Source: Paenibacillus rhizovicinus | GTDB lineage: Bacteria; Bacillota; Bacilli; Paenibacillales; Paenibacillaceae | Assembly: GCF_010365285.1 (NCBI RefSeq) | Contig: NZ_CP048286.1 | Span: forward strand, 4,466,001 to 4,530,000 | Direction: 5' to 3' | Length of the DNA stretch: 64,000 nt | Part shown: piece by piece, positions 42,893 through 51,529 of the stretch | How the letters are laid out: each line of letters opens with the position of its first letter | Position numbering within the stretch: position 1 is the stretch's first letter | Program-made: the position numbers and the translations under genes | Notes under the pieces: generated by a model | The model's input: only the letters and a program-made list of their open reading frames with translations | Told to the model about the DNA's origin: nothing | The model's database searches: none

Positions 42893-43720
42893 ATGAGCGA
42901 GGCATCGCTGTTCCGCAGCCAGCCGGTCTATATGTCGGGAGCGTCCTTCGATGCGGACGGGATTTCGTTCCGGTTCAACCTGGAGCTGCATAAACATGAC
43001 GCCAACAGCGAGATGCTGCTTGTCGAGGAAGGCGAGGGCGAGTTCGAAATCGATGGCCGGCGCTACGTCGCCGGAGCCGGAACGATCCTTTTCTATCAGC
43101 GGGGGCTGTGGCATAAGGAATTGTCCACGAAGCATCCCTTTCGCGCTACATATATCGGATTTACGGGACTGCGGATCGGAGAGCTTCCGCCGGATTATTT
43201 GATCGGTCCCGGGAGAGACCCGGTTATCGAGCTGCACGAGCATATGCCGGCCATCAGCAGGCTGATGCGGGAATGCATCGCGGAACATCATCGCATGGAG
43301 CCGGAATCCGAGCTTGCGGCGAACCATTATCTCGGCCTGCTGTTCGTGAAACTGGCGCGGATGGTCTATTACGGGGATGCGGCGGAACGCCCTCGGTCGA
43401 CGGCCAAGGAAGCGGTGTGGAAGGCGAAGCGGATGATGGAAGAGAACTACGGCGCGCCGCTGACGTTGGAGTCGCTTGCCGCGGACACGTATTTGAATAA
43501 ATACCATTTGGCGCATTTGTTTAAAGAGATAGTAGGGGTAAGTCCCATCCAGTTTCTCATTTATTGCCGAATGGAAGCGGCGAAGCGCTACCTGCGCACG
43601 ACCAGCCTGCAAGTTAAGGAAATCGCGGAGATCGTCGGGTACCAGAGCGAGCCTTCATTTTACAGCGTATTCATGAAATCCATCGGCATGACGCCACGCA
43701 AATACAGGGAAAGCGGTTAA
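42893..43720 (+). CDS. AraC-family transcriptional regulator with cupin sensor domain
   Basis: 275 residues. N-terminal cupin-like AraC ligand domain (FNLELHKHDANSEMLLVEEG, with the His/Glu pattern of a sugar-binding cupin) and a C-terminal pair of helix-turn-helices (LESLAADTYLNKYHLAHLFKE, trimmed; then VKEIAEIVGYQSEPSFYSVF). It probably activates the divergent FG-GAP/oxidoreductase genes in response to a sugar. The ATG at 42893 is preferred because GGGAG is 9 bases upstream; the ATG at 42887 is too close and the upstream frame is not conserved-looking. Confidence 0.9.
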   Translation: MSEASLFRSQPVYMSGASFDADGISFRFNLELHKHDANSEMLLVEEGEGEFEIDGRRYVAGAGTILFYQRGLWHKELSTKHPFRATYIGFTGLRIGELPPDYLIGPGRDPVIELHEHMPAISRLMRECIAEHHRMEPESELAANHYLGLLFVKLARMVYYGDAAERPRSTAKEAVWKAKRMMEENYGAPLTLESLAADTYLNKYHLAHLFKEIVGVSPIQFLIYCRMEAAKRYLRTTSLQVKEIAEIVGYQSEPSFYSVFMKSIGMTPRKYRESG

Positions 43721-43768
43721 GGGAGAAACGTTCGCGGATCATTCCAAGCGAATAAGGAGGCTGAAGCT

Positions 43769-43864
43769 ATGAAGAACAAACTCATTCTTTTTGCGTTTTT
43801 CGGGAGCGGCGGGCTTATGCTGGGGGCCTTGATCTGGCTGCTTTGGGTCATTCAGCGGGTTTAA
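43769..43864 (+). CDS. 31-residue single-TM peptide
   Basis: Small open frame MKNKLILFAFFGSGGLMLGA followed by LIWLLWVIQRV, with one hydrophobic helix from residue 5 to 27. AAGGAGG lies 8 bases upstream of the ATG, a near-perfect ribosome binding site, which makes expression credible. Sits 48 bases after the AraC gene and 127 before the PgsA-like gene. Function unknown; a membrane regulatory micropeptide is possible. Confidence 0.6.
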   Translation: MKNKLILFAFFGSGGLMLGALIWLLWVIQRV

Positions 43865-43991
43865 CGGGAAGAGCTCGGTCTGCCCGTTCAACCTTGCAAT
43901 CGCCGCAGGACAAATGAAAATAATGAACGTACACGTATAGAAATGCACGAATAGAAACACAATCGGCGGCTGCCGACCGAGGAGAGATACT

Positions 43992-44576
43992 ATGAACCTG
44001 GCGAACAAAATCACCGTTGCGCGGATCCTGTTGATCCCCGTGTTCATGCTGTTGTTTCCCATTTATCCGTCGTGGCTGACCGCTAAATTCGCCGTTCTTC
44101 AACATTTGGCTGCTTACGGCATCTATTATGCGGCGGGCGTCTTCCTGCTGGCTTCGGCCACGGACAAGCTGGACGGATATATCGCGCGCAAGTACAACCT
44201 CGTGACGAACCTCGGCAAGCTGTTGGATCCGCTCGCGGATAAGCTGCTTATCTCCGCCGCGCTGGTGTTGATGGTAAGCCAGCATATGACCTATGCGTGG
44301 GTGGCCTTCGTCATCGTCGCGCGCGAAATCATCATTACCGGTCTGCGCATCATCGCGGCGTCCCGGCGAATCGCGCTGCAGGCCGACGGAACGGGCAAAA
44401 TCAAAATGGTGTTCCAAGTCGCGGCAATCACCGCCGTCCTGCTGCGGAACCGTCCGTTCAGCTTCTTCACTTCCGTTCCCGTCGATCAAGTGCTGCTCTA
44501 TGCGGCGCTCGCGTTAACGGTCTACTCCGGCGTGCATTATATTCGGAACAATTACAGGCGGCTGGAGCTGTTCTGA
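43992..44576 (+). CDS. pgsA: CDP-diacylglycerol--glycerol-3-phosphate 3-phosphatidyltransferase
   Basis: Integral membrane enzyme of phosphatidylglycerol synthesis, 194 residues with about five TM helices. The CDP-alcohol phosphotransferase signature is complete: DGYIARKYNLVTNLGKLLDP followed by LADK, giving the DG-AR-G-D-D pattern that binds metal and CDP. GAGGAGAG lies about 6 bases before ATG. The usual pgsA of Bacilli is next to competence gene cinA and recA; that context is absent, so this may be a second copy. Confidence 0.9.
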   Translation: MNLANKITVARILLIPVFMLLFPIYPSWLTAKFAVLQHLAAYGIYYAAGVFLLASATDKLDGYIARKYNLVTNLGKLLDPLADKLLISAALVLMVSQHMTYAWVAFVIVAREIIITGLRIIAASRRIALQADGTGKIKMVFQVAAITAVLLRNRPFSFFTSVPVDQVLLYAALALTVYSGVHYIRNNYRRLELF

Positions 44577-44579
44577 ACG

Positions 44580-44737
44580 CTCTTTTATAGCACGGGATAA
44601 ACCGGAACGCTGGAGATATAGGGATTTCCCTTTTCCTTTTTTCTTGTAAACATAGGTTACAGGCTCTTTGTCATATCCGTAGAGCAAAATATCGGTAAAC
44701 TGCTTGTCCTGTTCGGCAAGCGTTTGAACGTTCTATT
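44580..44737 (-). pseudogene. short coding-like remnant on the minus strand
   Basis: Between two genes, one minus-strand frame from about 44716 down to 44580 reads QTLAEQDKQFTDILLYGYDK, then EPVTYVYKKKGKGKSLYLQR without a stop, but an in-frame TAG lies just upstream and no ribosome binding site or start is present. The peptide looks protein-like, so it may be the decayed end of a lost gene. I do not recognise the family. Confidence 0.35.
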
Positions 44738-45550
44738 TTATGAATCCGAAAACAACCTCGCTACGGTAATGATATAGTCAATGTCTTCTTGCGGGAAACT
44801 CCGCGATACGGCGATCGTGCCGTTTGCCTTGATTGCCGGAAGCGCCGGATCGATTGGACGACTATAGGAATCGGTTGCGAATCCTCCGTATCCCGGCCCG
44901 AAATCCACGAGCGGATGGATGTCTGCTTTTCCCGCGGGGATATCTTCGCCCGTTATGTTCGTTGCATGGACGGTGAGCTCGAAGGTGCCGTTGCTTTTGT
45001 TCTTGACCGTATAGTCGCTAATTCGAAAAGCCCCGTCTTCATTCTGACGGTAGAGGTCATTCCCGTCGAAATCTTGAAAGGATTCTCCCGCAAGGATACG
45101 CTCGTCATCCAAGACCAGTACGTTCTCCTTGGAATCCCAGTGGTTCTTTAATGCGGCCCTGTCCAGAAAGATCCGTATGGGCAGAAACATGGCGCCGTTT
45201 TTAAGCACGGGCGTCGTATCCATGACAACCGTTTGCCCGTCCATTCGAGCGGTTTTCGAACCGATCACGAATGCAAACTCATGATCCAGCCAGGTAAGCC
45301 GAGCGGTTTTCGTGGAAGCGGAATAAGCAACGTTCCCGCCAAAAAGATCCTCGAACGCGCGCAGCGGCACGACGATCCGATTATGCGCGTCAACGAACGG
45401 CGGCGCGGGTTTCGTATAGAGAATGTAAAATTTTCCGGCTTTCAGATAGACGTTCGACTTCTCCGGTAAAGCTGCTGCCGACGCAGAGCTGACTTGATGA
45501 AAAGAAAGCACGAACAGGGCTGCGAGCAGCACGATCAAGAAACGTTTCAC
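44738..45550 (-). CDS. exported protein with copper-amine-oxidase-N-like (stalk) domain
   Basis: 270 residues. Signal peptide RFLIVLLAALFVLSFHQVSS with an ASA-A cleavage region near residue 26. Residues about 55-150 carry the Paenibacillus-type copper amine oxidase N-terminal repeat: VVPLRAFEDLFGGNVAYSAS, TKTARLTW, NGAMFLPIRIFLDRAAL. The name is historical; no oxidase domain is present. The C-terminal part is an Ig-like domain (GTFELTVHATNITGEDIPAG). Probably a cell-surface or matrix protein. GTG start with GGAGG 9 bases upstream. Confidence 0.85.
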   Translation of the reverse strand: MKRFLIVLLAALFVLSFHQVSSASAAALPEKSNVYLKAGKFYILYTKPAPPFVDAHNRIVVPLRAFEDLFGGNVAYSASTKTARLTWLDHEFAFVIGSKTARMDGQTVVMDTTPVLKNGAMFLPIRIFLDRAALKNHWDSKENVLVLDDERILAGESFQDFDGNDLYRQNEDGAFRISDYTVKNKSNGTFELTVHATNITGEDIPAGKADIHPLVDFGPGYGGFATDSYSRPIDPALPAIKANGTIAVSRSFPQEDIDYIITVARLFSDS

Positions 45551-45744
45551 GATCCATTACCTCCGTATCGGTTGGTAGTATAGTTTCTGGACGGTAACCG
45601 GTCCGGTAAGGTTGCAGCCGACGGCATGCGTTCTTGATCGCTATCGTACCAATGCCGTACAAGATCAGATGATTGACCCCTACGTTCGGGCTAGCGAATT
45701 CGATATCATTATGGAACATAGAGAGAAAGGAAGGTAGACCCGTT

Positions 45745-46668
45745 ATGGATGAACGGAAGAAGGCTTACGAGCTGCTGGGCCTGCCTGAAGGCGCATCGAA
45801 GGAAGAAGCCGAGACCAAGTATTCCTTGCTGATCCGCCGCGATCGCGCCAGCCGCCAACGCGAGGATTCGAAACAATCAGACGAACAGCGCCTTTACCTG
45901 GAAGAGATCAATAAGGCGTACAAAACGATTTTGGAATACGAAGAGAAGAAGACGGTCGAGCAGTACAACGCCTCGGCCTACGGCAGATACAAGGGCATGG
46001 CCGGTTCCGCCGAGAAGATCGACCATTTTTTCAGTTACTATAAGTTCCATTTGCTCGGCGTGATCGCGCTTATTCTCGTCGTCATTTACGGCACCAAGGG
46101 ATACATCGACCACCGCAACCATGCGGCTGCGCTCGCCAAGCTTCCGCCTATCGACGTAAGCGTCTCCTTCTACGGCGAATATCTGACCAAGGACGGCAGC
46201 CATATCCTCAGCGACTTGAGCCCGCTGGAAGCGGATATCTTGTCGGACTTTCCGCAGTGGAAGCGGGTCAAGGCATTCTACACTTACCTGCATAAGGATA
46301 TGGATAAGCAGGAGGACTTGGGATTCCTTGAGAAGAGCAGTATCGATTTGACGATGAACCAGCCGGATGTTTATATTTTGGACAAAACGAACTTTACGAG
46401 GCTGGCGGCGGTAGGCGCCTTTCTTCCGCTCGACGGCGCCAATGCCGCTAAGCTGGGCCCGGGCCTTAAACCGGAGCTCGAGCTGAAAGCGAAGATGCTG
46501 GTGGATGACGAAAACGCCCCCGAGGAGCATGTCTATGGAATTGACATCTCTGCCAGCCCGCTCTTTAAGGGACTTCCCCTCGTCGGTAAAGAATACATTG
46601 CGGCCATCGGCGCCTTCCCCGACCGGCCGGATCATGCGTTTGAATTTATTAAGAAATTTGCGGAGTGA
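45745..46668 (+). CDS. membrane protein with a J-domain-like N terminus lacking HPD
   Basis: 307 residues. Residues 6-65 match helices of a J domain (AYELLGLPEGASKEEAETKY, and YLEEINKAYKTILEYEEK) but the HPD loop needed to stimulate DnaK is replaced by RRDRA. A single TM helix follows at about 95-113 (FHLLGVIALILVVIYGTKG), then a 190-residue extracytoplasmic domain that recalls extracellular solute-binding folds (PDVYILDKTNFTRLAAVGAF). ATG at 45745 with GGAAGG upstream. Role unknown; a scaffold or sensor is possible. Confidence 0.8.
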   Translation: MDERKKAYELLGLPEGASKEEAETKYSLLIRRDRASRQREDSKQSDEQRLYLEEINKAYKTILEYEEKKTVEQYNASAYGRYKGMAGSAEKIDHFFSYYKFHLLGVIALILVVIYGTKGYIDHRNHAAALAKLPPIDVSVSFYGEYLTKDGSHILSDLSPLEADILSDFPQWKRVKAFYTYLHKDMDKQEDLGFLEKSSIDLTMNQPDVYILDKTNFTRLAAVGAFLPLDGANAAKLGPGLKPELELKAKMLVDDENAPEEHVYGIDISASPLFKGLPLVGKEYIAAIGAFPDRPDHAFEFIKKFAE

Positions 46669-46685
46669 ACGGTTCGCGCCGCGCA

Positions 46686-46711
46686 TTAAAAAAGTCCGCA
46701 TGCGCTGCGGA
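46686..46711 (-). terminator. minus-strand terminator after the 85-residue protein gene
   Basis: AGTCCGCA pairs with TGCGGACT around a 5-base loop and six Ts follow on the minus strand. Confidence 0.75.
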
Positions 46712-46748
46712 CTGGTTCGGTCAATGTTCCTATCGGCCGACATTTGAC

Positions 46749-47006
46749 TCAAAGGTTTATCGTCGTATGCGGAGGAGCGTGCACGGCAAGCCCGATCACG
46801 ATAATTCTGCTTCCCTTTTTAAACTTCTGGAGCACCTTGGGAACTTTATTACCCTTAGCGTTAACAATACTGATGGTAAGCGTCGCATTGTTTTTCGTTG
46901 CGACATAGATCGCCCGATCATTCGTGAAAATTCTTCTCCAGTTCGAATCGAAGTAATAGACTTCATCTTTTAAATCCGATAAGGTATACCGCCGGGTTAA
47001 GGCCAA
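46749..47006 (-). CDS. small uncharacterised protein
   Basis: 85 residues, beta-rich (DEVYYFDSNWRRIFTNDRAI, ATLTISIVNAKGNKV, SRIIVIGLAVHAPP), without signal peptide. TTG at 47006 is chosen since GGAGG is 8 bases upstream; the GTG at 47015 touches that ribosome binding site. A terminator follows. Family not recognised. Confidence 0.65.
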   Translation of the reverse strand: MALTRRYTLSDLKDEVYYFDSNWRRIFTNDRAIYVATKNNATLTISIVNAKGNKVPKVLQKFKKGSRIIVIGLAVHAPPHTTINL

Positions 47007-47107
47007 GTGTACCACCTCCTTTAAGGTAAGTTATGTGGCGGTACGCGATATTTCTTGGACGCTTCTTCATCTTGACCGGCAGCTTGCCGCGGCAGACCGG
47101 AAACGGC

Positions 47108-47150
47108 AAATGGCATCACGGGGACAGAGCCCCGTGATGCCATTTTTGCT
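47108..47150. terminator. long perfect hairpin downstream of the amidoligase gene
   Basis: A 16-bp perfect stem (AAATGGCATCACGGGG at 47108-47123 with 47130-47145). A short T-run follows on the plus strand; on the minus strand, where the amidoligase is encoded, the T content after the stem is low. Confidence 0.65.
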
Positions 47151-47191
47151 TGAGCAGATGGTTTTGCGAGAATTGAAGGCGCCCCGGTGTA

Positions 47192-48115
47192 CTAACGGCT
47201 AGACGGCGGCGACGCGACAACTTGACGCACGATCTGCCAGCCGTCGGCAGGCGGTTTCAACACATAGCTGAGCAGTCCGCCGCCTCCTTCGATGGCAATC
47301 AGAATGCCGTCTTCCACGGGCAGCGCGTGATGCAGCTCGCCGCCCGGGACGAGCCGCTGGACGAGTTCATCAACGGCCGGAAGCAGCGCATCTTCAAGCC
47401 AGATCCGTTCCCGATACCAGCGCGGGACCGGGATCGGCGGCGGATAGCCGTCCGGCGCCGCATCCAGCGCGGCAGCCAGCTCGCGCGGCGACGCGGGGAG
47501 CTCGCGTCCTTCGCCGACGGCGGCCGTGAACCGGAGGCATAGCTCGACGACGCGCAAGATCTCGTCTTCGTTCAAGCTGCCGTTGGCATAGCGGATTTCG
47601 ACCGTGCCGTTATCGTACCAGGCCGCGGCGTTGATCCCGCAGCGATGGGATTGCGGCCGGCCTTTGCGGCACAACGCCTCCCGGCAGGGACTGCGCCTGT
47701 ACGCATCGCGCATCTCTTCCGTAACAGGCGGGCAATAGACCAGCCGCTCCTTGCTCGTCGTCATCAGAGCCCGCAGCGCGTCCTGGCTTGCCAATGCGGC
47801 ATCCACGAGCGGCAGTGCCAGCGCCTCGCCCCAAGGTTCGATGCCGACATGCACGTGGAGTCCGCAGCTCCAGTTCATGCGCGCTCCTTGCTCGCGCAAG
47901 CGCGCCAGCATGACGCGAAGCTGGTCCCGGTCCGCCCATGCCAGGGGCGGCGTCTGCAGTTCGCTGCCGGATTCTTCGCCGCCATCGTCGATTTGCAGCT
48001 CGTCCAGCGCCATAACCCAGCCCGGCAGCAGCTCCAGCTCCGACGGACGACCACCGATAAATTCAATTTCGACGCCGAAGCGCAGTTCGTTCCATTTTAT
48101 TCTTCTCGGCCACAT
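47192..48115 (-). CDS. putative amidoligase (glutamine-synthetase/gamma-GCS fold, PF12224-like)
   Basis: 307 residues. Motifs of the amidoligase family: N-terminal strand LRFGVEIEFIGG with the metal-binding Glu pair, CGLHVHVGIEPWG with paired His, and TVEIRYANGSLNEDEIL corresponding to the C-terminal E-x-R-x(2-4)-G block. The family was predicted to form amide bonds between carboxylates and amines in peptide, cell-wall or phage-related contexts. Here there is no obvious peptide substrate or partner gene; neighbours are a small unknown gene and a lipoprotein. ATG at 48115 follows GAGAGGG by 10 bases; a start at 48157 is also open. Confidence 0.8.
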   Translation of the reverse strand: MWPRRIKWNELRFGVEIEFIGGRPSELELLPGWVMALDELQIDDGGEESGSELQTPPLAWADRDQLRVMLARLREQGARMNWSCGLHVHVGIEPWGEALALPLVDAALASQDALRALMTTSKERLVYCPPVTEEMRDAYRRSPCREALCRKGRPQSHRCGINAAAWYDNGTVEIRYANGSLNEDEILRVVELCLRFTAAVGEGRELPASPRELAAALDAAPDGYPPPIPVPRWYRERIWLEDALLPAVDELVQRLVPGGELHHALPVEDGILIAIEGGGGLLSYVLKPPADGWQIVRQVVASPPSSR

Positions 48116-48371
48116 GCTACTTGCACCCTCTCTTATTTGGTTGAATGCTATGCGCAAACCGCAAGAGAGGCGGGGCTCGGGCTTACCGGGGGATTTTCAT
48201 TCTGGCCATCGGAATTCCTCCTGTTCGGATTCGGCTGCTTCTTCTAATCCTAAGTACATTCGCGGCCTCGCGAAACAATTCCTTCGCGCGCCGCAGACGG
48301 TGCAACTTAATTTTCGCGGCTCCCGTTATTGAAGGTAATCCTAATCAGGCGTACAAAGGAGGGGAAGACCT

Positions 48372-48956
48372 ATGCAGCGGCTCTTTATCGTAATTGCCAT
48401 CGTCTTGCTGACGCTGACGGCATGCGGCCAAGCAGAGGAGAACAATTCGCAAGACAAGGCACGGGAGGAAGCGAACAAGGCGGTCATGGAGAAGATGGCT
48501 CACCCGAAGCCTTCCTATCGGGACGACCTGTTCGAGATGAAGCTGCATCTTGATCGGACGACGTATAAGAAAGGCGAACCGATCGTCGCTTCGGCGACTT
48601 TTGCCTATGTCGGAGACGAGCCGAAAGTAACGATATACGGATCACATGGGTTTCTGGGCTTCGGCATACACGACGGCAAGGATTTCGCGATGGACGGCAT
48701 GTCCACGGCGGAACGCGCTCCGACCGAACTGGTGCGAGGGAAGACGTACACGTATCCATTCTTCAAAAGCGGCGGTTACGGGAGCGACGATCCCGATGCG
48801 GATTTCTGGCGCGCTTTCTACGCGGAGAAGGATCTGATTTTGCCGCCGGGCACTTACGTGTTGACAGCGTCGGTGAATTTCGACCTCCATGAAGATATCG
48901 CTGACCGCTCGGAGTACCGGGGAGAGGTCTACCAGACGATCACGGTCGAGAATTAA
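48372..48956 (+). CDS. lipoprotein with Ig-like (BsuPI-like) domain
   Basis: 194 residues. Signal peptide RLFIVIAIVLLTLTACGQ with lipidation expected at the Cys of TACG. The mature part has the layout of BsuPI/Ig-like domains: LHLDRTTYKKGEPIVASATF at the start and ILPPGTYVLTASVNF near the end. AAGGAGG precedes the ATG by 8-10 bases. Monocistronic; function unknown. Confidence 0.8.
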   Translation: MQRLFIVIAIVLLTLTACGQAEENNSQDKAREEANKAVMEKMAHPKPSYRDDLFEMKLHLDRTTYKKGEPIVASATFAYVGDEPKVTIYGSHGFLGFGIHDGKDFAMDGMSTAERAPTELVRGKTYTYPFFKSGGYGSDDPDADFWRAFYAEKDLILPPGTYVLTASVNFDLHEDIADRSEYRGEVYQTITVEN

Positions 48957-48984
48957 TGAATTAAATAAAATAAAATTAATAACG

Positions 48985-49022
48985 ATAAATTTACTGAATT
49001 TATTTTATCGGTGAGCTATAAT
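48985..49022 (+). promoter_or_regulatory. palindrome and -10 box upstream of the GH116 gene
   Basis: ATAAATT-TACTG-AATTTAT at 48985-49003 is a perfect 7-bp-arm palindrome, and TATAAT stands at 49017-49022. The palindrome covers the -35 area and could bind the LacI-type repressor encoded after the GH116 gene, though LacI operators usually have a central CG. Confidence 0.4.
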
Positions 49023-49063
49023 GATCCTAAGCTGACGAAAACCAACTTTTGGGAGGGCTTAGG

Positions 49064-51526
49064 GTGCATACAAAGTCGTATAACGGCATCTACGAGGGAA
49101 GCCATAATTCGCATGTTGCATTTCCGCTTGGCGGCATCGGAGCGGGCAATATTTGCTTGGAAGGAACAGGCGCGCTGTCGCATTTCTCGCTTCGCAATAC
49201 GCCGGACATCATGAACGAACCGATGGTATTCTCGGCGATCAGCGTGAAGGGGAAGGACGGCCGCATCGCCAGAGTGCTGGAAGGGCAAGTGCCGACGTGG
49301 AAAATATTCAGCCGGGGAGCGGAACAATTCGCCGGACCGGGCAATGGGCTGTCGGGCAAACATTACGGGCTGCCGCGGTTCGAGAGCAGCTCGTTCCAAG
49401 GGCGGTTTCCGTTCGGGACGGTCGAGCTGCGCGATCCGCAAATTCCGGTGGAGGCGACGATTACCGGCTGGAGTCCGTTCATTCCGTTGAACGCCGACGA
49501 TTCCAGCTTGCCGGCCGCGGCGCTGGAATTTACGTTCGCGAACCGTACGGACGAGGCGGTCGAGCTGGTCTATTCGTTCAACGCTGCACAGTTCATGGCG
49601 GTCCCGAATGCCGACAATCACCGCGTGCTGCGTGCCGAATCGGGCAGGGGCTTCGTGCTGGATCAACCGGCGGTCGACGGCAAGCCGTGGGAGCAGGGGG
49701 CGTTCAGCGCGTTTACCGACCACCCGGGCGCCCGGGTCGATTGCGCTTGGTTCAGAGGCGGATGGTTCGATTCGCTGACGATGATCTGGAACGACATCGA
49801 AGCCGGACGGAGCAGCGAGAAGGCGCCATTCAATGAAGGCCGGCCAGGTCCGGGTGCGAGCATCTTCGTACCGCTGACGCTTCAGCCGGGCGAGCGGCAG
49901 ACGGTACGCGTCATGCTGAGCTGGTTCGTTCCGGAAACGAATCAATCCGAGGGGTCCGCCGATCAGGCTTCTGCCCAAGGGGACGACCAACAAGCCGCGA
50001 AGTACCATAAGCCGTGGTACGCGGGACGGTATGCCGATCAATCGGCCGTGTCGGAATATTGGTTCCGTCATTACGATCGCCTGCGCGAGGAAAGTAAGCG
50101 CTTCACCGATACAATCTATAGCGCGACGCTGCCAGCGGAGGCGGCGGAAGCCATTACGGCCAATCTCTCGATCTTGAAGTCGCCGACGGTGCTGCGGCAA
50201 ACCGACGGCCGTCTGTGGGCGTGGGAAGGCTGCTTCGACAAGGGCGGCAGCTGCCATGGCACCTGCACGCATGTGTGGAACTATGCGCAGGCGATCCCGC
50301 ATCTGTTCCCGGAGCTGGAGCGCGGCATCCGGAATACCGAATTCGGCGAAGGCCAAGACGAGCAGGGCCATCAGAATTTCCGCGTTCCGCTGCCGATCCG
50401 GCCTGCGAAGCATGATTTCCACGCAGCCAGCGACGGTCAGCTTGGCGGCATCATGAAAGTGTACCGCGAATGGAGAATCGGCGGGGATTCCGAATGGCTG
50501 CTCGCGATCTGGCCGAAAGTGAAGCAGAGCCTGGATTATTGCATCGAGTCGTGGGATCCGGACCGGGCAGGCATTCTGACCGAGCCTCACCACAATACGT
50601 ACGATATCGAATTCTGGGGCCCGGACGGCATGTGCTCCTCCATCTACCTGGGCGCGCTCAAGGCAGCGTCTCTCATGGCGCAAGCCGCAGGCGAAGCGTC
50701 CGAGACGTGCGAGACGTATGACGCGATGTATCGCCAAGGCAGGGCGTACCTAGAGAACGAGCTGTTCAACGGCGAATATTTCGAGCAGAAAATCATTTGG
50801 GAAGGGCTGCGGACCGCTTCGCCGCTCGACGCGCAGTCGTGGACCGTCAATTATTCGCCGGAGGCGACGGAGCTGCTTCAGGAGGAAGGTCCGAAGTATC
50901 AGTATGGCAAAGGCTGCCTGTCGGATGGTATTATCGGTGCATGGCTGGCCGAAATGTGCGGCCTCGGCGATATTTTGAACCGCGATTACGTAAGGAGCCA
51001 TCTGCTCAGCATTCATAAATACAATCTGAAGCATGACTTGTCCGCGCACGCCAACCCGCAGCGTCCCGGATATGCGCTTGGCCATGAAGGCGGCTTGCTG
51101 CTCTGCACCTGGCCTCGAGGCGGCGAGCTGGCGCTGCCGTTCGTGTATAGCAATGAAGTGTGGACAGGGATCGAGTACCAGGTCGCTTCCCACTTGCTCT
51201 CGCTCGGCTGCATCGAGGAAGGAATGGAAATCGTCCGCGTCTGCCGCGATCGCTACGATGGACAGACGCGCAACCCGTTCGACGAATACGAGTGCGGCCA
51301 CTGGTATGCGCGGGCGCTGGCTTCCTACGGCCTTCTCCAAGGCTGGAGCGGCATTCGTTACGATGCCGTCGACCGGACGCTGTACGTATCGCCGAACGTT
51401 TCGGGCGATTACAGCAGTTTCCTGTGCACGGCCGGCGGCTATGGCCTGGCAGGCATAAGGGACGGCGTTCCTTTCGTCACGGTAAAATCCGGCGCAATCG
51501 ATATTGAACGAATCGAGATGGTTTAG
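49064..51526 (+). CDS. GH116 family glycosidase
   Basis: 820-residue cytosolic enzyme: N-terminal beta-sandwich (starting VAFPLGGIGAGNICLEGTGA, a family hallmark) and C-terminal (alpha/alpha)6 catalytic domain. The stretch WAWEGCFDKGGSCHGTCTHV places Glu388 as presumptive nucleophile, and HHNTYDIEFWGPDG gives Asp514 as presumptive acid/base, by analogy with human GBA2 and Thermoanaerobacterium GH116. Known activities are beta-glucosidase and beta-xylosidase. GTG at 49064 follows GGGAGGG by 7 bases. No signal peptide. Coupled to the LacI gene three bases after its stop. Confidence 0.93.
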   Translation: MHTKSYNGIYEGSHNSHVAFPLGGIGAGNICLEGTGALSHFSLRNTPDIMNEPMVFSAISVKGKDGRIARVLEGQVPTWKIFSRGAEQFAGPGNGLSGKHYGLPRFESSSFQGRFPFGTVELRDPQIPVEATITGWSPFIPLNADDSSLPAAALEFTFANRTDEAVELVYSFNAAQFMAVPNADNHRVLRAESGRGFVLDQPAVDGKPWEQGAFSAFTDHPGARVDCAWFRGGWFDSLTMIWNDIEAGRSSEKAPFNEGRPGPGASIFVPLTLQPGERQTVRVMLSWFVPETNQSEGSADQASAQGDDQQAAKYHKPWYAGRYADQSAVSEYWFRHYDRLREESKRFTDTIYSATLPAEAAEAITANLSILKSPTVLRQTDGRLWAWEGCFDKGGSCHGTCTHVWNYAQAIPHLFPELERGIRNTEFGEGQDEQGHQNFRVPLPIRPAKHDFHAASDGQLGGIMKVYREWRIGGDSEWLLAIWPKVKQSLDYCIESWDPDRAGILTEPHHNTYDIEFWGPDGMCSSIYLGALKAASLMAQAAGEASETCETYDAMYRQGRAYLENELFNGEYFEQKIIWEGLRTASPLDAQSWTVNYSPEATELLQEEGPKYQYGKGCLSDGIIGAWLAEMCGLGDILNRDYVRSHLLSIHKYNLKHDLSAHANPQRPGYALGHEGGLLLCTWPRGGELALPFVYSNEVWTGIEYQVASHLLSLGCIEEGMEIVRVCRDRYDGQTRNPFDEYECGHWYARALASYGLLQGWSGIRYDAVDRTLYVSPNVSGDYSSFLCTAGGYGLAGIRDGVPFVTVKSGAIDIERIEMV

Positions 51527-51529
51527 GCA

